A DNA stretch of 15,665 nt, taken from NCBI RefSeq assembly GCF_901212495.1, contig NZ_CAAKNY010000042.1, forward strand, positions 4 through 15,668. The letters are read 5' to 3'. This document shows positions 8,766 to 14,682 of this stretch, in pieces. The notes below the pieces were generated by a model. That model was not told where the DNA came from. It made no database searches and saw nothing but the letters and a program-made list of their open reading frames with translations. How positions within the stretch are numbered: the stretch's first letter is position 1; every line of letters begins with the position of its first letter. This DNA comes from Collinsella aerofaciens (GTDB taxonomy: Bacteria > Actinomycetota > Coriobacteriia > Coriobacteriales > Coriobacteriaceae). Position numbers and translations under genes: made by a program.

Positions 8766-8886
8766 TAAGTGAGTAGACTTTTTGCGATTTCGCGAGCACA
8801 TGGCTTTTACGCAAGATCTCTACCTGCGGTTTTAGTTTTCGCCATGCAGGCTGTGCTCGGCTATTGCCAAAAAGTCTACTCACTTA
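8766..8886. repeat. 121-bp imperfect palindromic intergenic element with three-frame stop codons at both ends
   Basis: The ends are a perfect 19-bp inverted repeat: TAAGTGAGTAGACTTTTTG at 8766-8784 and its complement at 8868-8886. Further nested pairs occur at CGAGCACA 8793-8800 with TGTGCTCG 8852-8859, CATGGC 8799-8804 with GCCATG 8841-8846, and CGCA 8810-8813 with TGCG 8825-8828, so the whole unit can fold into a long interrupted hairpin. Reading inward from either end, TAAGTGAGTAG contains TAA, TGA and TAG in the three frames. The right end supplies the last three codons and the stop of the TrmB-like gene. It resembles a non-autonomous mobile or REP/MITE-like unit; copy number in the genome cannot be seen here. 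Confidence 0.75.
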
Positions 8887-9793
8887 GATTCGAGGACCGT
8901 CCGTCGGCGCCTATTTGCCGCTTGGTTGCCGGCGTAGCGACCGCCAAAAGCCCCTGGGACTCCTGCGGTAAGCGCTTCTTGCCTTTCCGGGCGCGGTTTT
9001 TAAAGTTCTCGACGGCCTCTTCCATGCCGAGGGGCACGTAGGTGAGCCCATCGAGGTTATCGGGCAGGTAGCACGCAAGGCTTTGCTCCTGCATGCGGCC
9101 CGCCGTGAGCTGTTCATTGCTGGGCTGCGCGCCGGGTGTGGCGCAAATGCCATAGACGGCGGCGCCCATCTCGCGCGTGCGGCGCTCGTATTCGGTTTCG
9201 GGATGCTCGGGATGGTCGCGGCGGACATCGTCGCTTACCCAAAGCGTGTCGTAGCCGGCCGCGGCAAACTGCCCCAGGGCGTAGTCGCGCAATGGCTTAC
9301 TGTCGGTTCGCAGCGTGACGGTGGCGCCGGCTGCAAAGAGCGGGCGGTAGAGCATCAGATGGTCGACATGGACAAGGCGTTTTTTGGCGTACTTGGCCTT
9401 GGGCTGCGGCGTGGGAAAGTTGATGGTGATGGCATCGAGCTCGCCTGCGGCAAACAACTGTGGAAGCGATGCGGCTCCTCGGGGCAGGACGAGTGCGTTG
9501 GATAGCTCCTGCTCGCAGATTTTCTGCGCGGCATAGGCGATGCAGATGGGCTCCTGGTCCATGCCGATAAAGAGGGTGTCGGGTTCACGGTGAGCTCGCT
9601 CAACCAGATAGGTTCCTTTGCCGCAGCCAAGATCCAGATGAAGGTGCTCGAAGGGCTTGCTGCCTGCGGGCGCGCAGGCCTTGCGCCAATCTTCGGCATA
9701 TGCCTCGGGGTTCGTCTCAATCGCATCAGCGTAGCGTTCCAGGCGCTCCTCGAGCACAAAGTTCTTAGGCGTGCGAACGTGGACGGCTCCCAT
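8876..9793 (-). CDS. trmB: TrmB-like tRNA (guanine-N7-)-methyltransferase, divergent motif and C-terminal extension
   Basis: The 305-residue protein is a class I SAM methyltransferase of the TrmB family, which makes m7G46 in tRNA. Visible are motif I LHLDLGCGKG (51-60), the acidic end of the next strand in FIGMDQEP (75-82), INFPTPQPKAKYAKKRL (124-140) and TEYERRTREMG (200-210), which correspond to the TrmB P-D-P-W-x-K and T-x-Y/F-E signatures. Here the usual PDPW reads PTPQ, so both Asp and Trp are replaced. Residues 219-305 form an extension beyond the normal TrmB end, Lys/Arg-rich near 265-275 (NRARKGKKR). AAGGAG five bases before ATG 9793 fixes the start. The final residues L-S-E and the TAG come from the adjoining palindromic element. 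The family is clear; retention of m7G46 activity is less so. The Trm9-like gene lies upstream on the same strand. Confidence 0.82.
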   Translation of the reverse strand: MGAVHVRTPKNFVLEERLERYADAIETNPEAYAEDWRKACAPAGSKPFEHLHLDLGCGKGTYLVERAHREPDTLFIGMDQEPICIAYAAQKICEQELSNALVLPRGAASLPQLFAAGELDAITINFPTPQPKAKYAKKRLVHVDHLMLYRPLFAAGATVTLRTDSKPLRDYALGQFAAAGYDTLWVSDDVRRDHPEHPETEYERRTREMGAAVYGICATPGAQPSNEQLTAGRMQEQSLACYLPDNLDGLTYVPLGMEEAVENFKNRARKGKKRLPQESQGLLAVATPATKRQIGADGRSSNLSE

Positions 9794-9815
9794 GAGGCTC
9801 CTTGGTCATAAGTGT

Positions 9816-9837
9816 GGAACGCGTGGCTGCGCGTTCC
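9816..9837. repeat. 8-bp-stem hairpin between the two methyltransferase genes
   Basis: GGAACGCG (9816-9823) pairs with CGCGTTCC (9830-9837) across a six-base loop. It lies 22 bp upstream of the trmB-like start and after the Trm9-like stop on the minus strand. No U-tract follows in either direction, so it is a weak terminator candidate, an attenuating hairpin, or an mRNA-stability element. Confidence 0.45.
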
Positions 9838-9912
9838 GTCGGTGGGTTGGAAAACGGATGGGCATAGCTTACCCAAAAGATGTGGCGCGGCTCGGCGGCG
9901 AGTCGTCGGTGC

Positions 9913-10785
9913 CTACAGACGCTTGAGAATCACATAGCGGTTGAGATCGCCGCTGCGACCGTCGGCATGGAAGCGCTCAAGCTCGCGTACGGGGACCTCG
10001 CCGCTCTTGTAGAACGTGCGCACGCCGCGCACCAAGTCGGTGATCTGCTGATCGTCAAAGTGATGGCAATAGCGGTAGGCGTGGCGGTCGTTTTGCCAGC
10101 CAATGAGGTGGTCGCCGGCTTCAAACTGCGCGGAATCGTAGCCCTCAAACGGCGGGGTGAGCTCGGCGCGTGCCTCGGCACGAACGGCCTTGCGCGCCAT
10201 GCGCTCGTCGTTCATAAACTCCCAAAAGCTGATGGCGATGATGCCGCCCGGGCGCGTCTGGCGCACCAGGGCGTCGAGCACGCGTACGCGGTACTCGCAT
10301 GACGGCACGTGGTGCATAAAGCCAAAGCAAACCGAGATGTCGGCGAGCGGGGCGTCGAAAAGCACGTCGGGTGTCTCGGCGGGGTTGAGCTTCATGAGGG
10401 CGTCGAGCACGTCGAGTTCCTGGAAGTGCAGGTTGGGAATGCGCAGGGCGTGGCCGCGCGCATCGATAGCCAAATCTTGGCACGAGTCGACGCCGTAGAA
10501 TTCAAACGGGCAGCTGGCATCCGCCGAGGGGCTCGCGCCGTCGACGCCTTTGGCGGCAAGCGTGCCACCGGCGGCAAAGTTCTCGAATCGCATATTGCCG
10601 CAGGCAAGATCGAAGACGCGGACGGGATGCTCGATGGTGGCGACGTCGAGCTGCTCGAGCGCGATATCCATGGTGCGCACCCAGCCGGGCCACGGGGCCT
10701 GGCGCGTATCGGAAAAGGAGGCGGAGTGCTCGCGATAAAACGTATTGTTGAGCTGGATGAGCGATGAGGCGAAATCGCGGTTCAC
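9913..10785 (-). CDS. Trm9/ABH8-like SAM-dependent methyltransferase (putative tRNA U34 methyltransferase)
   Basis: From GTG 10785 the product has 290 residues. It opens with FYREHSASFSDTRQAPWPGW (16-35), close to the Trm9/ABH8 pattern of H/A-x-x-F-S-x-T-R-x-x-x-W-P. SAM motif I is VFDLACGNMRF (57-67), and YGVDSCQDL (97-105) holds the ribose-binding Asp. CFGFMHHVPS (153-162) and the RPGG turn (178-181) are typical class I features. The C-terminus has GDHLIGWQNDRHAYRYCHHF (224-243), then DLNRYVILKR, echoing the Trm9 run of VPW, RYYHLF and a final strand. Trm9 methylates cm5U34 in tRNA to mcm5U. The start is chosen on CGGAGGGAG at 10795-10803; the frame is open to 10920, but the upstream ATGs at 10833 and beyond lack a ribosome binding site and the conserved part begins after GTG. 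Methyltransferase is sure; the Trm9-type role is inferred. Confidence 0.75.
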   Translation of the reverse strand: MNRDFASSLIQLNNTFYREHSASFSDTRQAPWPGWVRTMDIALEQLDVATIEHPVRVFDLACGNMRFENFAAGGTLAAKGVDGASPSADASCPFEFYGVDSCQDLAIDARGHALRIPNLHFQELDVLDALMKLNPAETPDVLFDAPLADISVCFGFMHHVPSCEYRVRVLDALVRQTRPGGIIAISFWEFMNDERMARKAVRAEARAELTPPFEGYDSAQFEAGDHLIGWQNDRHAYRYCHHFDDQQITDLVRGVRTFYKSGEVPVRELERFHADGRSGDLNRYVILKRL

Positions 10786-10794
10786 GGCGCGGAA

Positions 10795-10803
10795 CTCCCT
10801 CCG
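10795..10803 (-). promoter_or_regulatory. Ribosome binding site that decides the GTG start of the Trm9-like gene
   Basis: CGGAGGGAG on the minus strand stands nine bases before GTG 10785. Upstream ATG codons in the same frame (10833, 10908, 10920) have nothing comparable, so GTG is the likelier start. Confidence 0.65.
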
Positions 10804-10854
10804 TTGGCGGTGTGGAATAAACAATACGACCATACTACCGTTAACGCCGCAACG

Positions 10855-10931
10855 GGGACAACCGAGCTGCGGATCAATGCTTTGTTTGGACACATTTCCG
10901 CAGCTCATATGTGCCCGCAACCGCCGGTTGT
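10855..10931. repeat. Dyad element in the divergent intergenic region
   Basis: GAGCTGCGGA (10864-10873) and TCCGCAGCTC (10897-10906) form a perfect 10-bp inverted repeat with a 23-base loop. The flanks extend it imperfectly: GGGACA before the left arm mirrors TGTGCCC after the right arm. A second small dyad, CAACC-GCC-GGTTG, follows at 10918-10930. It sits between two divergent genes and could be an operator, a hairpin in either leader, or a short repeat element. Confidence 0.5.
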
Positions 10932-10943
10932 CAAAAATCTCAC

Positions 10944-10949
10944 TAAAAT
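10944..10949 (+). promoter_or_regulatory. Possible -10 box for the Xre/DUF4097 unit
   Basis: TAAAAT is a good match to a vegetative -10 hexamer in an otherwise GC-rich region, about 100 bp before the regulator start. The TTGTCA at 10928-10933 is only 10 bp away, too close to be its -35, and no better -35 was found. Treat as a guess. Confidence 0.25.
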
Positions 10950-11052
10950 AGGTGGCATGATTTTGGCGGTGGCGGATAGATTTTTAACTGTGCAAGGCGC
11001 CTTAAGAAATAAACGGTCCGGCGGCACGGCTGGCAAAAGCATAGGAGGAACC

Positions 11053-11775
11053 ATGAATGTAGAAACTGCGCAGCGGCTCGCCGACCTTCGCCGCAGCAAG
11101 GGCTTTAGCCAAGAAGGGCTGGCGCGAAAGCTGGGGCTGTCGCGCCAGGCGGTCAGTAAATGGGAGCGCGCGGAGAGCTCGCCCGATACCGAGAACCTGA
11201 TCTCGCTCGCCAAGCTCTATGGCGTGAGTCTGGACGAGCTGCTCAATCCGAGCGATGAGATCGAGGACGATATCGAGTTTGAGAACGAGGACCGCGCCCG
11301 CCAGCGCGAGGCCGAGGCGGCAGAGCGTGCCCGCACCCATGAGGCGGCGGCGCGCGCCACCGAAGCGGCAACGCAGGCGAGTGATGCTGCGGCTAAGGCG
11401 GCACAAGCGGCAAGCTGGAGTGCGCAGGCCGCCAATGCTGCTACGGCGCAGGCGACGAGTGGCGGTGCGACCAGTGTGACTCCGGTGAAGGGCCCCTTCC
11501 AGTCGTTCCCGTATTGGGCCGTATGCTGGCTGCTGTTCTTTTTGCTGATGCTCCTTTTTGGTGCCAGCCCCTTTGCCGCGCTGATCTTCTTTACGATTCC
11601 CATCTATCACTGGGTGGCGCGTGCGCTCGATGGCGATTGGGCGCGCGGGGATATTCAGGTTGGTCCGGCACCGGTGGCGATCAAGGCCCAGGGGAAGGAT
11701 GCTTCTGCGGAACCTGATGCTGACGTGGCTACCGCGACCACCGCCGAGCCGATTGCCAAAGAGGGTGACGAATGA
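11053..11775 (+). CDS. Xre-family regulator with Ala-rich coiled linker and C-terminal membrane segment
   Basis: The 240-residue protein starts with an HTH_3 domain (about 6-62): LADLRRSKGFSQEGLARKLG, then LSRQAVSKWERAESSPD, NLISLAKLYGVSLDELL. Residues 78-136 are acidic then Ala-rich helix or coil. Residues 153-188 (YWAVCWLLFFLLMLLFG onward) form one long or two short membrane helices separated by Ser-Pro, so the DNA-binding head is tethered to the membrane. A short Ala/Glu-rich tail follows. AGGAGG at 11043-11048, four bases before ATG 11053, fixes the start, although the frame is open further upstream. Its TGA overlaps the next ATG (ATGA at 11772-11775), so the two genes are translationally coupled. 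Membrane-bound Xre regulators paired with DUF4097 proteins are a layout I recall from Gram-positives, and an envelope-stress role is inferred. Confidence 0.88.
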   Translation: MNVETAQRLADLRRSKGFSQEGLARKLGLSRQAVSKWERAESSPDTENLISLAKLYGVSLDELLNPSDEIEDDIEFENEDRARQREAEAAERARTHEAAARATEAATQASDAAAKAAQAASWSAQAANAATAQATSGGATSVTPVKGPFQSFPYWAVCWLLFFLLMLLFGASPFAALIFFTIPIYHWVARALDGDWARGDIQVGPAPVAIKAQGKDASAEPDADVATATTAEPIAKEGDE

Positions 11776-12671
11776 TGAAGCTTTCGCATGAATCCAAGGT
11801 ACGCCTGGGCGTTGGCATCGGGGCGTTTGTGCTCATCATTGGGCTTGTATTTGGCGTTTCGCGGACATTGATTCATTTTGATGGCCCGTGGGATCTCGAC
11901 GATGTTGTATCCAGCTTGTCCGGTAGGGACGATGTGGTGGACGAGGGCGATCTTTTGGATGACGGTAACTATTCCGCTCAGCCTCAGCAGCTTTCGAGTA
12001 CGACTTTTGATGCCGATATGTTCCGCTACCTTGATTTCGATATCAATGCGGCTTCGGTGGACGTCAAGGTTGTTGATGGCAACAAGGCTCGCGTTATCGA
12101 GCGGGGGCGTGTTGCCAAGGGTATGGATGCCTCCAAGGCCGCGGCGCAAAACATCGCATCCGTCGAGGACTCGACGCTCAAGGTTTCCCAGTTTGGCAGT
12201 GATGACGGTAAGGCAATCGATCGCTCGGTTACGGTTGAGCTGCCGCGCCGTGTTGCCGAACATCTGAAGGGGATCAACGCGCACGTGGGCTCAGGTGATT
12301 TGCAGATTGCCGGTGTCATCTGTGATGGTTTTGACCTTTTCCTGGGTGCGGGAGATGTAGAGTTTACGGGCAGCGTGACTGATGCGCTCAGTGCAGAGGT
12401 CGGTTCGGGCGATGTGACGTTCGAGCTCTACCAGGCCCCCGCGAAGTCGATGAACGTAAGCGTGGACTCGGGCGATGTGGAGGTAGCGGTTCCGAACTCT
12501 ACGGGCTTTACGGCGAGCCTTACTCTGGGTAGCGGTGACTTCGAGAGCGATTTCCTTCCAGATAGCTACGACGACGAGGCGATTTCGAGCCTCGAGTTCG
12601 AGAATGGCGATAAGTCCGCCACGTATCGCTTTGCGGTTGGTTCGGGCGACATGTCGTTCAATCCGGAATGA
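11772..12671 (+). CDS. Membrane-anchored DUF4097-family beta-strand-repeat protein
   Basis: This 299-residue protein has one N-terminal membrane helix (about 13-33, GVGIGAFVLIIGLVFGV), an acidic stalk (38-66) and a long beta-rich domain expected outside the membrane. The domain carries a repeated G-S/A-G-D turn, six times: 173-176, 192-195, 211-214, 232-235 (DSGD), 253-256 and 290-293, at spacings of about 19-21 residues before the last gap. This is the DUF4097/adhesin-like right-handed repeat pattern. The function of the family is unknown. Many members accompany a PspC-like or Xre regulator, as here. ATG 11772 overlaps the stop of the regulator by four bases; ATG 11775 directly after is an equally good start. 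It ends the two-gene unit before the terminator at 12725. It may be the sensor or target of the upstream tethered regulator. Confidence 0.85.
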   Translation: MMKLSHESKVRLGVGIGAFVLIIGLVFGVSRTLIHFDGPWDLDDVVSSLSGRDDVVDEGDLLDDGNYSAQPQQLSSTTFDADMFRYLDFDINAASVDVKVVDGNKARVIERGRVAKGMDASKAAAQNIASVEDSTLKVSQFGSDDGKAIDRSVTVELPRRVAEHLKGINAHVGSGDLQIAGVICDGFDLFLGAGDVEFTGSVTDALSAEVGSGDVTFELYQAPAKSMNVSVDSGDVEVAVPNSTGFTASLTLGSGDFESDFLPDSYDDEAISSLEFENGDKSATYRFAVGSGDMSFNPE

Positions 12672-12724
12672 CGACGGCGGGCTAAGTCCGCAAACATAGA
12701 TGCTTATACGCGCTGTTTGATGTA

Positions 12725-12763
12725 GGCGCCGGAGCCGTGACGGGCTCCGGCGCCTTTGCCTTT
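12725..12763 (+). terminator. Intrinsic terminator after the Xre/DUF4097 unit
   Basis: GGCGCCGGAGCC (12725-12736) and GGCTCCGGCGCC (12743-12754) form a perfect 12-bp stem with a six-base loop GTGACG, followed by TTTGCCTTT. Its core GCGCCGGAG is shared with the terminator at 5881. The U-rich tail overlaps the probable promoter of the elp3 gene. Confidence 0.85.
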
Positions 12764-12768
12764 ACAAT
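12763..12768 (+). promoter_or_regulatory. Candidate -10 box for a leaderless elp3 transcript
   Basis: TACAAT ends six bases before ATG 12775, so transcription would begin at or next to the A of the start codon. There is no usable ribosome binding site (only GGGG two bases before ATG). The -35 region would lie in the terminator hairpin; TGACGG near 12738 is a poor match. Confidence 0.4.
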
Positions 12769-12774
12769 GGGGTC

Positions 12775-14682
12775 ATGGAACAGATTATTTTGAACATACT
12801 CGATGCTCTGCGTCGCGGCGAGACCGTGGACGACAAGGCGCTCGTCAAACTGATACATGCCGAGGCGCGCCGTGAGGGTGCCGACAAGCGCGATCTGGCC
12901 AAACGCCGTCTGCTGCCGTTTTACCAACGGGTTAAACGCGAGGAGCCGGCTCGTTGGGCTGCGTGGAATGTCGATGCCGATCTGGAACGCCAGCTGCTGC
13001 GAGTGCTGAGGATGAAGCCGCGTCGCACGGCTTCGGGTGTGGCGACCATTACCGTCATCACCAAGCCGTGGCCCTGTTCGGGCGATTGCCTGTTTTGCCC
13101 CAGCGACCTGCGCATGCCCAAAAGCTATCTGCACGACGAGCCGGCGTGCGCCCGTGCGGAGCAAAACTGCTTCGACCCGTATCTGCAGGTGAGTGCTCGT
13201 CTGACCGCGCTTTCGCAGATGGGGCATGCGACCGATAAGATCGAGCTCATCGTGCTCGGTGGCACCTGGAGCGACTATCCGGAAGGCTATCAGACCTGGT
13301 TTATGTCGGAGCTCTTCCGCGCGCTCAATGACGATGCCGTGGCCGGCGTGGCGGCCAATCCCATGCTGGCGCGTCCGGGTATCAGTCGTGCCGAGGCAGG
13401 GCGCCTGCTCGATGATGCTCCCGCCGATGCTCTTCCGTCGGTAGTGGCGGAGCGTCGCGAGCGCTATCGGGCCGCCGGCATTGCGACAGGCGAGGCCGAG
13501 CTTACTGTCGGCGTTGCCGACGAGCAGGAGCGTGTGGATGCCGCCGTGGGCGGCTACAACCGCGCGGTGCGTCGCCTGTACGGTCCCGGCACGCCGTGGG
13601 GCGAGGTTGCCGAGTGGCAGACCGCTACGATGGAGGAGCTTGAACGTCAGCAGCGCATCAACGAGACGGCGAAGCATCGCGTGGTGGGACTCGTTATCGA
13701 GACGCGTCCCGATGCCGTGACGCCGCAAGCGCTTACGCTTGTTCGCCGCCTGGGCTGCACCAAGATTCAGATGGGCATCCAGAGTCTCGACCAGCACCTG
13801 CTCGACATTAACGAGCGCCGTATTTCGGTGGCACAGATCGAGCGAGCGTTTTCGCTCGCGCGCCTGTTTGGTTTTAAGATCCACGCGCACTTTATGCTCA
13901 ACTTGCTTGGCGCCACGCCCGAAGGGGACAAGCGCGACTACAAGCGCTTTATGACCGAGGGGGCCTTTATGCCCGATGAGGTCAAGGTCTACCCGTGTGC
14001 GCTCATCGAGGGCTCGCGTCTGGTGGGCTGCTATGAGCGCGGCGAGTGGCGCCCCTATACCGAGGAAGAGCTGCTCGACGTGCTGGCCGACGACATCGTG
14101 GTGACGCCGTCGTTCTGCCGTATCAGCCGCATGATCCGCGATTTTAGTTCCGATGACATCATGGTGGGCAACAAGAAGCCCAACCTGCGTCAACTCGTCG
14201 AGAACCGCTTGGCGGGCCGCGGAGAAGGCGCGGCGGTGCGCGAGATTCGCTATCGCGAGATCAGTACCGCGGGTGCCGACTTGGATGAGCTGTCTCTCGA
14301 TGAGGAAGTGGCGTACGAGACGCCGGTGACTTATGAGCGCTTTTTGCAGTGGGTGACGCCGCAGGGCAAGATCGCGGGTTTTTTGCGGCTGTCGTTGCCC
14401 GACCGTTCGTTTGTTGCCGCGCACGCGGACGAGCTGCCGACGGGGCCGGACGAGGCGATGATTCGTGAGGTGCACGTGTATGGCATGGCGGCGCGCGTGG
14501 GGGATCAAGGCCAGGCGGCCCAGCACCATGGGCTGGGGCGGTTGCTGGTGGAGCGTGCATGCCATATTGCTCGGGACGCGGGGTATTCGCACATCAACGT
14601 GATCAGCGCGATCGGTACGCGCGAGTACTATCGCCATCTGGGTTTTTACGACCATGGCCTCTATCTGCAAAAGGAGCTCTAG
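12775..14682 (+). CDS. elp3: Elp3-like tRNA U34 carboxymethyltransferase (radical SAM / GNAT)
   Basis: The 635-residue protein has the two Elp3 domains in order. The radical SAM part carries Cys101, Cys105 and Cys108 in PWPCSGDCLFCPSD (CX3CX2C, binding 4Fe-4S), then MPKSYLHDEPACARA, FDPYLQVSARL, DKIELIVLGGTWSDYP (154-169), VGLVIETRPD (304-313), TKIQMGIQSLD and AHFMLNLLGATPEGD. The GNAT domain (about 515-635) has REVHVYG (564-570), the acetyl-CoA loop QAAQHHGLGRLLVE (580-593), HINVISAIGTREYYRHLGFY (606-625). Elp3 uses acetyl-CoA and SAM radical chemistry to make cm5U34 in tRNA, and bacterial homologues work without other Elongator subunits. About 90 residues (around 190-285), with conserved-looking GVAANPMLARPGISRAEAGR, are inserted between LVLGGTW and ETRPD relative to the yeast protein as I recall it. 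The start has no ribosome binding site and may be leaderless. The stop directly abuts the next ATG. Confidence 0.93.
   Translation: MEQIILNILDALRRGETVDDKALVKLIHAEARREGADKRDLAKRRLLPFYQRVKREEPARWAAWNVDADLERQLLRVLRMKPRRTASGVATITVITKPWPCSGDCLFCPSDLRMPKSYLHDEPACARAEQNCFDPYLQVSARLTALSQMGHATDKIELIVLGGTWSDYPEGYQTWFMSELFRALNDDAVAGVAANPMLARPGISRAEAGRLLDDAPADALPSVVAERRERYRAAGIATGEAELTVGVADEQERVDAAVGGYNRAVRRLYGPGTPWGEVAEWQTATMEELERQQRINETAKHRVVGLVIETRPDAVTPQALTLVRRLGCTKIQMGIQSLDQHLLDINERRISVAQIERAFSLARLFGFKIHAHFMLNLLGATPEGDKRDYKRFMTEGAFMPDEVKVYPCALIEGSRLVGCYERGEWRPYTEEELLDVLADDIVVTPSFCRISRMIRDFSSDDIMVGNKKPNLRQLVENRLAGRGEGAAVREIRYREISTAGADLDELSLDEEVAYETPVTYERFLQWVTPQGKIAGFLRLSLPDRSFVAAHADELPTGPDEAMIREVHVYGMAARVGDQGQAAQHHGLGRLLVERACHIARDAGYSHINVISAIGTREYYRHLGFYDHGLYLQKEL

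Noticed and set aside
8643..8801. 53-residue N-terminal extension of the helicase
   Set aside because: It begins inside the palindromic element, has no ribosome binding site and shows no helicase-family sequence; ATG 8642 is preferred.
8766..8886. The palindrome as an ordinary rho-independent terminator
   Set aside because: The outer stem is AT-rich, the T-run lies inside the left arm rather than after the right arm, and no U-tract follows the structure on either strand.
10786..10920. 45-residue N-terminal extension of the Trm9-like protein, with a C-x-x-C pair
   Set aside because: The C-P-R-C pair looked like a zinc motif, but the segment overlaps the regulatory dyads and a strong ribosome binding site lies before GTG 10785.
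10804..11052. 83-residue N-terminal extension of the Xre regulator
   Set aside because: It covers the divergent intergenic region with its dyads, and AGGAGG precedes ATG 11053, where the HTH domain starts at once.
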